Assembly: GCF_947495255.1 (NCBI RefSeq)
Contig: NZ_CANLYI010000004.1
Location: forward strand, 248,001-312,000
Length of the DNA stretch: 64,000 nt
Origin: an uncultured Winogradskyella sp.
GTDB lineage: Bacteria; Bacteroidota; Bacteroidia; Flavobacteriales; Flavobacteriaceae
Direction of reading: 5' to 3'
The notes beneath the pieces are model-generated. The model did no database searches. It was not told where the DNA came from and saw nothing but the letters and a program-made list of their open reading frames with translations. Shown here piece by piece: positions 1-7,865 of this stretch (the stretch's first letter is position 1; each line of letters starts with the position of its first letter). Made by a program: the position numbers and the translations under genes.

Positions 1-54
1 TTTATATTTAGCTGATCTTATCAGCTTTTCAAGGTCTTTTCTTTTTGGTTTCAT
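1..54 (-). CDS. Unidentified protein, 5' end only (cut by window edge)
   Basis: An ATG at 54-52 on the minus strand opens a frame that stays open to the window edge. Its first 18 residues are lysine-rich and begin MKPKRKDLEK. It starts 10 bases after the stop of the gene before it, so it is probably the third gene of the HEPN operon. Nothing more can be said about its function from 18 codons. Confidence 0.45.
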   Translation of the reverse strand, partial: MKPKRKDLEKLIRSAKYK

Positions 55-64
55 ATCGTCGTAT

Positions 65-409
65 TTAAGGTTTCGGTTTTTTGAGTTCCTGTGCAGAAAG
101 GATTTCAGTGATCTTATCCAAACAGAACATTTGGTCGTGAGGCAAGAGATCAATAACCATCTCTAGCACCTTGGTTACGCTAGTTGTTGGCGTCCTATTG
201 CTATGTTTAGGAGATACGAAAACCCCATTGCCATCTAGTGCGTAATAGCACAATTCTAAAAGTGCAGAAATACTGCTGGTTATGTCCTCATGGTCAGAGA
301 CCTCAAAACGTATGGTCTTTCTTGTTCTATTGCCATGTGGATCTAAACTTACTCCAGGGAAATTTTTAATGTGCTTCTTTATTGCCTTTAATTTCTTTTT
401 TTCTTTCAT
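65..409 (-). CDS. Small hypothetical protein of the HEPN operon
   Basis: This 114-residue protein has a very basic N-terminus and no signal peptide or membrane segment. I do not recognise a named family. Its C-terminal half (VIDLLPHDQMFCLDKI) resembles the C-terminal end of the upstream HEPN protein (VLDMIPHNEMEVLDGI), so the two share a small alpha-helical domain; this is seen by direct comparison. Its start codon overlaps the upstream stop by four bases (406-409), which implies translational coupling. A partner or regulator of the HEPN protein is the natural inference, without proof. Confidence 0.6.
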   Translation of the reverse strand: MKEKKKLKAIKKHIKNFPGVSLDPHGNRTRKTIRFEVSDHEDITSSISALLELCYYALDGNGVFVSPKHSNRTPTTSVTKVLEMVIDLLPHDQMFCLDKITEILSAQELKKPKP

Positions 410-1572
410 AAGCTGTTCCTTTTCGGGTTTAAAACTATATCCTTAATGCCATCCAAAACTTCCATTTCATTATGGGGTATCATGTCTAATACATATCCTA
501 AAACTTCTTTGATATTATGCTCTGGATTGGGAATGGATCGTGTAGAGCAGTGGTCTGTATCCATAGCTGTGATACATACCTTTAATAGATTTGAAATCAT
601 GAAGGATGTGTCCAAATAACCTTCAGTTAGGACATCGATAGTATATAGCCCTTTTTTATGAGGATAGGGTTTTAGGGTTGAAAAGTCATTTATAGAAAGT
701 GAATTAATAAACTTAGACAATTCTGTATCATTTGGCTGAGAAGATTCTTTTTTCGGAATACTAACATCGTTTGGATTTAATTCGTGCTTTATACAATCGT
801 CCAACTTATTTTTAAATAACAACGTGGCTATTAATTCAATTTTAGTAGCTTTCTCTATTATTCTATGAATTTGTTCATTGTTAATATGGTAATTGTTTTC
901 ATAACGTGTAGTGATATAGGCATCATCCAATAATTTTAAAAGGTGTTTCTCTTCTTCTATTTCCGTATTGAAAAGATTACCAAGTTCAGCTGAAAATGTT
1001 TTTAGATATGTTTGAAGCTCTTTGAGACTATGACTTTTTCGTTCTTTACCCATTAAAATAAGGGCAGTGTAGCGAAACCACAATTCTATATATTGGTGGA
1101 GCATAAAAGCCGCTTGATGAAGATTACTTTTTTCGACAAAAAACTTAGCACCATCCATAAATGCAGCCATTTTATAATGTTCTTTTTCGAAAATTGACTG
1201 TATCTGATTTAGCGTTTTTCCTGTTGCATAATACTCATGAAAATTATCTAATTCTGAATTTGGATTATAGAAGATTTGTTTTTCCCATGAGCAGCCATGA
1301 ACAAAGAATAAGTTTTCTTCTTTTAACTGGTGATGGGCATATTCAAAAGAAAATATTCGGTATAAGAATTCTGTTTCCTCTTGAAATATTTTAGCAACCA
1401 TCGCTGATAATTCTTTGGTTAAGGAAGAACAATTTCCTTGCAGTATTATAATTAATAACGATTTGAGATATTTTCCTCCTTCGACTTTTGATTTATATAC
1501 ATACCTAATTTCTAAAAGAGATTTTAGTTTGTCTATGATGTGTTTTTGTTTAGTTTGAATTTTAGCATACAT
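406..1572 (-). CDS. HEPN-domain protein (388 aa), possible RNase or nucleotidyltransferase-like defence protein
   Basis: The middle (about residues 135-260) carries a typical Bacteroidota HEPN helix pair: AAFMLHQYIELWFRYTALIL, then a KSHSLKEL segment. HEPN domains are all-alpha and often are RNases or partners of MNT nucleotidyltransferases. The N-terminal 130 residues are where related proteins carry a nucleotidyltransferase fold, but no GSxxxG...DxD motif is visible here, so that part would be inactive or different. The clear HEPN catalytic Rx4-6H motif is also not obvious. The C-terminal about 90 residues resemble the next gene's product. The gene lies divergent from a small HTH regulator, as in many toxin or defence modules. 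Defence or toxin function is inferred from family and context. Confidence 0.65.
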   Translation of the reverse strand: MYAKIQTKQKHIIDKLKSLLEIRYVYKSKVEGGKYLKSLLIIILQGNCSSLTKELSAMVAKIFQEETEFLYRIFSFEYAHHQLKEENLFFVHGCSWEKQIFYNPNSELDNFHEYYATGKTLNQIQSIFEKEHYKMAAFMDGAKFFVEKSNLHQAAFMLHQYIELWFRYTALILMGKERKSHSLKELQTYLKTFSAELGNLFNTEIEEEKHLLKLLDDAYITTRYENNYHINNEQIHRIIEKATKIELIATLLFKNKLDDCIKHELNPNDVSIPKKESSQPNDTELSKFINSLSINDFSTLKPYPHKKGLYTIDVLTEGYLDTSFMISNLLKVCITAMDTDHCSTRSIPNPEHNIKEVLGYVLDMIPHNEMEVLDGIKDIVLNPKRNSL

Positions 1573-1650
1573 AATTCTCTCTCTTTTTTTAGTTATCTAA
1601 GACGATTTCTCATCACTTTATAGTATAAAATAGTATCTATTAATTACACG

Positions 1651-1673
1651 TTAGTATTGAAAATCATTACTAA
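1651..1673. promoter_or_regulatory. Inverted repeat, candidate operator between HEPN gene and HTH gene
   Basis: TTAGTATTG and CATTACTAA form a 9-base inverted repeat with one mismatch around a 5-base centre. It sits in the 194-base divergent intergenic region between the HEPN operon and the HTH regulator at 1767. The natural binder is that regulator, controlling both directions. This is an inference from position and symmetry. Confidence 0.4.
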
Positions 1674-1766
1674 TGTATTTAAAATAAATCCAAATTCAAA
1701 ACAAAAGTGTAATTATTTTATACAAGAGTATATACTTTCTATATTTAAATATTCAAAAGATGTGTT

Positions 1767-1988
1767 ATGACTAATCTAGGATTATATTTAATTAAAAAAT
1801 CTATAAATAAGGCTGAAGTGGCTAGAAGAACAGGTATAAGCAAATCTCGATTGAGTCAATTAAGTGGAAATGAATCAACTAAATTGCGAGCAGATGAGCT
1901 TTACTTAATTGCTTTAGCTATTGATGAAGACCCATGTGAATTATTAAATGAGGTATGTAAAGACCTTAAACTTCCGAAAGAATGTTGA
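1767..1988 (+). CDS. Small Cro/C1-type HTH regulator
   Basis: This 73-residue protein is essentially one helix-turn-helix domain: INKAEVARRTGISKSRLSQL gives helices 2 and 3 of the XRE fold, followed by ELYLIALAIDEDPCELL, the usual closing helices. It has no ligand or protease domain. It is transcribed away from the HEPN operon, so it probably represses that operon and itself through the inverted repeat at 1651-1673. The family assignment is firm; the target is inferred. Confidence 0.8.
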   Translation: MTNLGLYLIKKSINKAEVARRTGISKSRLSQLSGNESTKLRADELYLIALAIDEDPCELLNEVCKDLKLPKEC

Positions 1989-2115
1989 TCAATAGATCAT
2001 GGTGAGTTAAACCTTTTTGTTGTCTTCTTCATAGGATTGGCTAATGATTTAAATGAGCCGCTTTATTTTTCGTGCTTGATTTAGAAGTATCACAAATTAA
2101 ATCCACTCTACATAA

Positions 2116-2205
2116 CGCGAGTAATCTTTACGCTTAAGTTAAAAACGAGAGTAATTTTTCGCTATAATTACCTTTGTTAATAAAACAAACGTAATCATTA
2201 CCCTT
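2116..2205. promoter_or_regulatory. Repeated GAGTAAT/TTACGC motifs upstream of the fic remnant
   Basis: Related motifs occur in direct orientation at 2116-2133 (CGCGAGTAATCTTTACGC) and 2146-2163 (CGAGAGTAATTTTTCGCT). They recur inverted near 2162-2174 (TAATTACC) and 2189-2203 (ACGTAATCATTACCC). The first copy is itself nearly palindromic. The cluster ends about 10 bases before the start codon of the decayed fic gene, so it is probably that gene's old operator array. Function is inferred from repetition and position. Confidence 0.4.
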
Positions 2206-2212
2206 GTATAGA

Positions 2213-2499
2213 ATGACAAAATTTAAGAACCTTCCTCTATTACCTCCACAGGCAAGCTTAGAAACGACTAAGGTATTGCGTAAAACGATAGAGGTTAGTA
2301 GGCATTAGCACAACTAAATGGAATGCTAACTAATTTGCCAAATCCTACGTTGTTTTTAGACACCATTCATTTGCAAGAAGCCAAGGCGAGCTCCGAAATA
2401 GAGAACATTATTACAACTAATGATGATTTATATAAGTCTTTGGTAGCAGACAAAAAGTTTGATAATCCTGCCACAAAAGAAGTCATTTGCTATAAATAA
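2213..2499 (+). pseudogene. Fic-family protein, N-terminal remnant with frameshift
   Basis: From ATG 2213 the frame reads the standard Fic N-terminal region (LPLLPPQASLETTKVL) and stops at TAG 2306-2308. Shifting frame by one base near 2300 restores a continuous match: ALAQLNGMLTNLPNP, then the hallmark LQEAKASSEIENIITT, ending at TAA 2497-2499. A one-base deletion explains the break. The catalytic Fic core (HPFxxGNGR) is missing altogether, because the sequence runs straight into an hsdR remnant. Fic enzymes AMPylate proteins; this copy cannot be functional. Confidence 0.8.
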
Positions 2500-2850
2500 G
2501 TCTTACGATATGTGCTAGAAAACGGTATCAAAAAACGTGGTGGTGACGAACTAGGTAAGACTATAATTTTTGCTAAAAATAGAAAGCACGCTCAGTTTCT
2601 AAAAGACACCTTTATGGACCTGGACAAAGAACAGTTTCGTTTGGTGCAATTCATTATATCATTAATCGGATTAAGTCCCGAGAAATTAGATGCTGCTTTT
2701 GCAATATTCATCAATGATTATAAGCTACATGCAGTACAAATAGAATTTTTAGATACAATTAAAAAAATCTTAACCTCGTAATGATAAGATAGAGCCAAGT
2801 AGGTTATACGATGCACCATTTAAGAATTATCATAGTATGGATATAGAGCC
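2500..2850 (+). pseudogene. Type I restriction HsdR, C-terminal remnant
   Basis: The open stretch 2500-2781 encodes YVLENGIKKRGGDELGKTII FAKNRKHAQF, the helicase motif region of HsdR (gene order and spacing as in EcoR124-like subunits). It jumps without a gap to the distal C-terminal domain (FIISLIGLSPEKLDAAFAIF and HAVQIEFLDTI). After TAA 2779 the match continues in another frame as EPSRLYDAPFKNYH (about 2793-2835), the usual HsdR ending. So it has at least one internal deletion and one frameshift, and no HsdM or HsdS is nearby. It is a dead restriction-modification scar fused directly to the fic scar. Confidence 0.8.
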
Positions 2851-3263
2851 AAAAAACAGTACATAAGCAAAATATCATATGTCGTTATCTACAACAAACC
2901 AGCCAATTGTTCAAGAAAGTACTCATAAAGAACGTCATTATACTTTTGCAAAAGAGTTGTTTGAAAATTTAGGTTGATATGTTTCTTAATTGCCGTAATG
3001 CCATGCTAGTTGTTACTTTATGGTAAAACAAATAGTTAACTTTATAGGAACAACTATAAAGTTGTAAATGTTGATAACTAGTTTCTTTAGTGTTTTTATT
3101 TAAGAGGTTGATATGCTTGTGTTTATGTGGGGATAAGCAGCCAGCAACAGGTTTTTTATTTTTATAGAGATGGCTGTGGTAAATAAATGTAAACAAAGAC
3201 ACTTTTAAAAGCTTGTAACAAAAAAAGAGAGAGGGTGGTATTATTTTAGTCTCCTTTTAGAAT
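2851..3263. other. Non-coding stretch between hsdR remnant and tracrRNA, with a hairpin
   Basis: I see no convincing gene here. A 33-codon frame at 2880-2978 (begins MSLSTTNQPIVQ) has no recognisable family and may be decay. At 3038-3063 AACTTTATAG and CTATAAAGTT form a perfect 10-base stem with a 6-base loop, without a T-tract after it. The stretch most likely is degraded island DNA. Confidence 0.4.
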
Positions 3264-3293
3264 AAAAAAAATGCCCCGTATAAAAGACGAGGC
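3264..3293 (-). terminator. Intrinsic terminator of the tracrRNA
   Basis: Read on the minus strand, GCCTCG (3293-3288) pairs with CGGGGC (3278-3273), with one G-U pair, and is followed by ATTTTTTTT. This is the usual final hairpin of type II-C tracrRNAs and fixes their 3' end near 3264. Confidence 0.8.
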
Positions 3294-3345
3294 GACTTAA
3301 ATGTTTTCACAACGGAATAATCCTTATTGTGAATTGCTTTCAGAT
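3264..3345 (-). ncRNA. tracrRNA of the type II-C CRISPR system
   Basis: The plus strand at 3327-3345 reads TTGTGAATTGCTTTCAGAT, which is identical to the start of the CRISPR repeat in its minus-strand (crRNA) sense. The minus-strand transcript therefore carries the complementary anti-repeat CTGAAAGCAATTCACAA. It is followed by a small GGA-TTAT-TCC stem (nexus-like), then the terminator hairpin at 3293-3273 with its U-tract. The predicted RNA is about 82 nt. It is transcribed divergently from cas9 and pairs with crRNA for RNase III processing and Cas9 loading. The anti-repeat fixes the crRNA strand as minus. The ends are predicted, not measured. Confidence 0.88.
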
Positions 3346-3349
3346 ACTG

Positions 3350-3380
3350 TAAATATAGGGTTAAATTTTAAACTTTGCAA
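3350..3380 (-). promoter_or_regulatory. Predicted tracrRNA promoter
   Basis: On the minus strand, TTG at 3380-3378 lies 20 bases before TATATTTA (3357-3350), a 7-of-8 match to the Bacteroidota -7 box TAnnTTTG with correct spacing to a -33 element. The start site would fall about 3343-3346, exactly at the beginning of the anti-repeat. Confidence 0.6.
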
Positions 3381-3385
3381 TGAGT

Positions 3386-3401
3386 AAAACCGTAAGGTTT
3401 T
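3386..3401. promoter_or_regulatory. Inverted repeat between tracrRNA and cas9 promoters
   Basis: AAAACC-GTAA-GGTTTT is a perfect 6-base inverted repeat in the short divergent region between the tracrRNA and cas9 (start 3444). A plus-strand TTTG at 3374-3377 abuts the tracrRNA -33 element, so the two promoters probably lie back to back. An operator controlling both is possible; no regulator is identified. Confidence 0.3.
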
Positions 3402-3443
3402 GTAAAAAGATTATTGTAATTTTCTTATCTAAAAGATTTATAT

Positions 3444-6400
3444 ATGAAACGAATTTTAGGTTTAGATTTGGGAACCAATTCTATTGGTTGGTCATTAATA
3501 CAAAATGATTTCAAAAATAAGACAGGTGAAATTGAGGGTGTTGGGGTAAGGATAATCCCAATGAGTCAGGATGTTTTAGGTAAATTTGATGCAGGTCAAT
3601 CAATCTCACAAACAGCAGAAAGAACAAATTATCGTGGTGTTAGAAGATTATATCAAAGGGATAATTTACGAAGAGAAAGGCTTCATCGTGTATTAAATGT
3701 CTTAGGTTTTTTACCAAAACATTATTCTGAAAGCATTGATTTTAATATTCGGTTAGGACAATTTAAAGATCAAACTGAAGAAAAAATAAATTATAGAAAA
3801 AATGAGTTAGATAAATATGAGTTTATATTTTTTAATTCATTTCAGGAAATGGTTAAAGAGTTTCAAGAAAAGCAACCTCATCTTTTTTATCTTAAGAAAA
3901 ATGGAGAAATCACTAAAATCCCATATGATTGGACACTTTATTATCTTCGTAAAAAAGCCTTAAGTCATAAAATAACTAAGGAGGAACTGGCTTGGTTGAT
4001 ACTCAATTTTAATCAAAAAAGAGGGTATTATCAATTAAGAGGTGAAGAAATTGATGACGATAAGAATAAGCAATTTGTTCAGTTAAAAGTAAAAGAGGTT
4101 ATTAATTCGGGAGAGTCAGTTAAAGGAAAACCTTTGTATAATGTGGTTTTTGAAAATGGATGGCCATACGATAAACAAATTACTAAAACTGAAGATTGGA
4201 TTGATAGAACAAAGGAGTTTATTGTAACCATTTCAACTTTAAAAAATGGCGATACTAAATATTCATATAAAATAGTAAATTCAGAACAAGATTGGGCGGC
4301 TATAAAAGCGAAAACAGAACAGGATGTTGAAAGGTCAGGGAAAACGGTTGGAGAATATATTTATGAGAGTTTACTTTTAAATCCAACACAAAAAATCAGA
4401 GGGAAATTAGTAAAAACAATAGAGAGAAAATTTTATAAAGCAGAGTTTAAAAAAATTCTTTCAAAGCAAATAAGTTTACAGCCAGAATTATTTAATAAGG
4501 AGTTATATAAAGCTTGTATTTTGGAATTGTATCCAAGAAATGAAGCACATCAAAACAATATAAAAGATAAAGGATTTGAATATTTGTTTACAGATGATAT
4601 TATTTTTTACCAAAGACCTCTTAAAAGTAAAAAATCAAATATTTCAGGATGTCAGTTTGAAGTAAGAAAATTCAAGAAAAAGAATCATGAAACAGGTGTT
4701 TTAGAAGAAGTTGTTGAACCTGTAAAAGCAATTTCAAAATCACACCCATTGTTTCAAGAGTTTCGATTATGGCAATGGCTTCAAAATCTAAGAATTTATA
4801 AAAAAGAAATTAAAGAAAAAGATATTACAAATTCTCTTTTAAAAACAGATGTAGACTGGACAGATTTATATGATTTTCTTACTACAAAACAAGCAGTAGA
4901 ACAAAAACAAATTATTGACTATTTCATTAAAAAGAAGTTTATAAGTAAAGATGAGAAAGAAAATTACCGATGGAATTATGTTGAAGATAAAAAATATCCT
5001 TGCTGTGAGACAAAATCACAATTCGTTTCAAGATTAAGTAAAACTGAGGGGATAACTAGTGCTCATGAATTTTTAACTGATAATATAGAAGAGCAATTAT
5101 GGCATATTATTTATTCTGTAACAGATATTAAAGAGTATGAAAAAGCTCTTAAAAAGTTTGCTAATAAACAACATATAGATGAAACTTCTTTTATAGAACA
5201 TTTTATCAAATTCCCACCTTTTAAAAGTGATTATGGTAGTTTTTCTAAAAAAGCAATTGAAAAATTATTACCATTAATGCGAATGGGTAAATATTGGAAT
5301 CTAGATAAAATTTCAAATCCTATAAAAGATAGAAGTATTGCTATCATGGAGCGTGTTAGTCAATTAGAGCTTAGTGAAAATTATACGTCTAAAGAATTAG
5401 CAGAAGCATTAATAGATGTTAGTGACGATGATATACCTAAACAACTTATAAAAAGTTTTATTTCTTTTAAAGAAAGAAATCCCTTAATGGGATTAAATAC
5501 CTACCAGGCTTGTTATTTAGTTTACGGTAGACATTCTGAAATAGGAAATATACAACAATGGAAATCTCCTCTCGATATTGAAAAATATTTACTCTCGTTT
5601 AAACAACACTCTTTACGTAATCCTATCGTAGAACAGGTGGTGACAGAAACGCTTAGAGTTGTACATGACATTTGGAAATATAAAGGAAATGGATCTGAAG
5701 ATTTTTTTGATGAAATTCACGTAGAACTTGGTCGAGAAATGAAAAATCCTGCCGATAAACGTAAACAGATTTCGCAAAAAGTATCTGAGAACGAAAACAC
5801 AAATTATCGTATTAAGGAAGTCCTAAAAGATTTGATGACAGATCCCTTAGTTGATGGAGGTGTGAGATCCTTTTCTCCTAGTCATCAAGATTTATTAAAG
5901 ATTTATGAAGAAGGTGTTTATCAAAATCCTAATGCAAGATACGATGCTGTAAGTGAGGACGAAATTCAGAAAATTAGACGTAATAATAATCCGTCTAAAA
6001 ATGAAATTACACGATATAAGCTTTGGTTAGAACAAGGCTATATTTCTCCTTATACAGGTAAGCCAATTCAGCTTTCAAAACTTTTTACTACCAATTATCA
6101 AATAGAACATGTTATACCACAGTCTCGGTATTTTGATAATTCTTTAAGTAATAAAATTATTTGTGAAAGTGAAGTAAATGAAGATAAAGACAATAAAACG
6201 GCTTACGAATATTTAAAAGAAAAAGGCGGAAGTATTATAAACGGCCATAAACTTCTAAAAATAGATGAATATGAAGCACATATTAGTCGTTATTTTAAAA
6301 ATAACAGAACAAAACTAAGAAACTTGTTAAGTGAAGATATTCCTGAAGGCTTTATAAATAGACAACTAAATGATAGTAGATATATAAGTAAATTAATTAA

Positions 6401-7862
6401 AGGTTTATTAAGTAATATAGTACGAGAAGACAATGAAAAAGAAGCAACTTCTAAACATATAGTACCTGTAACAGGTAGTGTTACAGGTAAATTAAAAAAC
6501 GATTGGGGATTAAATGATAAATGGAATGAAATAATAGCACCACGTTTTAAACGATTAAATACATTAACAAACTCAGAAGATTTTGGTTTTTGGGATAAGA
6601 AAATAAATGCTTATCGTATTCAAGTTCCAGATGAAATCAGCAAAGGATTTAATAAGAAAAGAATAGACCATCGCCATCATGCATTAGATGCTTTGGTAAT
6701 AGCATGTGTGTCTAAAGAGCATATTAATTATTTAAGTGCATTAAATGCCGAAAAGAAAAATTATGGATTAAGAGATAAACTCTTAGTTAAAAATGATAAT
6801 GGGCATTATACTAAAATCTTTAAAATGCCTTGGAATAATTTTTCTGTTGAAGTAAAAAATGCTATTGAAGAAACAGTTATTAGTTTTAAACAGAATACAA
6901 GGGTAATTAACAAAACGAATAATAAGTTCTGGTCTTATAAAGATGAAAAAGGAAATTTAAATCTAGGAAAAGATGGAAAACCTAAAAAAATACTTAGAAA
7001 ACAAATAAAAGGTGATAATTGGGCCATAAGAAAATCGTTACATAAAGAAACTGTTTCTGGTATTTACGAAATAAAAACACCTAAAGGGAAAGTTGCAACT
7101 TCTGTTAGAGGAGTGCTAAGCGAAATAAAAAACGAAAAACATCTAGCTAAGATAACAGATAGTCAAATTCGAGATGTTATTTTACTAAATCATTTAAAAA
7201 ATTATTTAGATGAAAAAGGAAAACCTCAATTTGCCTTAGCCTTTAGCGATGAAGGTATAGAAGATTTAAATAAAAATTTAGTTCAACTTAATAATGGCAA
7301 AAAACACCAACCAATTAATAAAGTTAAATTTTTTGAGATTGGTAGTAAGTTTCAAATAGGAGAGAGCGGTAATAAATCCTCAAAATATGTAGAAGCAGCA
7401 AAAGGAACTAATTTATTTTTCGCAGTCTATTGGGATGATAAAAAGAAGAAAAGAAATTTTGAAACCATTCCTTTAAATGAAGTGGTAGCGCATCAAAAAC
7501 AAGTTGCTCATTTACCTAAAGAAGATAGAACCCCTATACAAAGTAACCCCGAAAAAGGGAAATTCTTATTTACACTTTCTCCAAACGATTTGGTTTATGT
7601 ACCAACCGAAGAAGAAAGAGAAAACCCTAATTTAATCGATTTTGATAATTTAAATAAGGAGCAGGTCAATAGAATATATAAAATGGTGAGTGCTTCTAAT
7701 TCACAATGCTTTTTTCTTTTATCAAATGTATCAACTACCATTAAAAATAAATTTGAATATTCTGCTTTAAACAAGATGGAAAAAGATATTAATGGAATTA
7801 TGATAAAAGATATTTGTTTGAAACTTAAAGTAGACCGTTTAGCGCATATTTCAAAAATTTAA
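3444..7862 (+). CDS. cas9: CRISPR-associated endonuclease Cas9, type II-C
   Basis: Cas9 is the crRNA:tracrRNA-guided double-strand DNA nuclease. At 1472 residues it is in the large size class of Bacteroidota II-C enzymes. RuvC-I is at the N-terminus (ILGLDLGTNSIGWS, Asp8). An arginine-rich bridge helix follows near residues 65-85 (RRLYQRDNLRRERLHRVL). RuvC-II is at EIHVELGREM (Glu761), HNH at YQIEHVIPQSRYFDNSLSNK (His889), and RuvC-III at IDHRHHALDALVIA (His1079, Asp1082). All catalytic residues are present, so the enzyme should be active. The C-terminal about 350 residues are the wedge and PAM-interacting region. cas1 follows after 3 bases and no csn2 or cas4 is present, which defines II-C. 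ATG 3444 gives the canonical N-terminus. Confidence 0.97.
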   Translation: MKRILGLDLGTNSIGWSLIQNDFKNKTGEIEGVGVRIIPMSQDVLGKFDAGQSISQTAERTNYRGVRRLYQRDNLRRERLHRVLNVLGFLPKHYSESIDFNIRLGQFKDQTEEKINYRKNELDKYEFIFFNSFQEMVKEFQEKQPHLFYLKKNGEITKIPYDWTLYYLRKKALSHKITKEELAWLILNFNQKRGYYQLRGEEIDDDKNKQFVQLKVKEVINSGESVKGKPLYNVVFENGWPYDKQITKTEDWIDRTKEFIVTISTLKNGDTKYSYKIVNSEQDWAAIKAKTEQDVERSGKTVGEYIYESLLLNPTQKIRGKLVKTIERKFYKAEFKKILSKQISLQPELFNKELYKACILELYPRNEAHQNNIKDKGFEYLFTDDIIFYQRPLKSKKSNISGCQFEVRKFKKKNHETGVLEEVVEPVKAISKSHPLFQEFRLWQWLQNLRIYKKEIKEKDITNSLLKTDVDWTDLYDFLTTKQAVEQKQIIDYFIKKKFISKDEKENYRWNYVEDKKYPCCETKSQFVSRLSKTEGITSAHEFLTDNIEEQLWHIIYSVTDIKEYEKALKKFANKQHIDETSFIEHFIKFPPFKSDYGSFSKKAIEKLLPLMRMGKYWNLDKISNPIKDRSIAIMERVSQLELSENYTSKELAEALIDVSDDDIPKQLIKSFISFKERNPLMGLNTYQACYLVYGRHSEIGNIQQWKSPLDIEKYLLSFKQHSLRNPIVEQVVTETLRVVHDIWKYKGNGSEDFFDEIHVELGREMKNPADKRKQISQKVSENENTNYRIKEVLKDLMTDPLVDGGVRSFSPSHQDLLKIYEEGVYQNPNARYDAVSEDEIQKIRRNNNPSKNEITRYKLWLEQGYISPYTGKPIQLSKLFTTNYQIEHVIPQSRYFDNSLSNKIICESEVNEDKDNKTAYEYLKEKGGSIINGHKLLKIDEYEAHISRYFKNNRTKLRNLLSEDIPEGFINRQLNDSRYISKLIKGLLSNIVREDNEKEATSKHIVPVTGSVTGKLKNDWGLNDKWNEIIAPRFKRLNTLTNSEDFGFWDKKINAYRIQVPDEISKGFNKKRIDHRHHALDALVIACVSKEHINYLSALNAEKKNYGLRDKLLVKNDNGHYTKIFKMPWNNFSVEVKNAIEETVISFKQNTRVINKTNNKFWSYKDEKGNLNLGKDGKPKKILRKQIKGDNWAIRKSLHKETVSGIYEIKTPKGKVATSVRGVLSEIKNEKHLAKITDSQIRDVILLNHLKNYLDEKGKPQFALAFSDEGIEDLNKNLVQLNNGKKHQPINKVKFFEIGSKFQIGESGNKSSKYVEAAKGTNLFFAVYWDDKKKKRNFETIPLNEVVAHQKQVAHLPKEDRTPIQSNPEKGKFLFTLSPNDLVYVPTEEERENPNLIDFDNLNKEQVNRIYKMVSASNSQCFFLLSNVSTTIKNKFEYSALNKMEKDINGIMIKDICLKLKVDRLAHISKI

Positions 7863-7865
7863 TTT

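Noticed and set aside
1161..1394. 77-codon plus-strand frame inside the HEPN gene
   Set aside because: Antisense shadow with no family features.
2969..3202. 77-codon minus-strand open frame upstream of the tracrRNA
   Set aside because: Low-complexity product without family features, next to degraded DNA and with no good start region.
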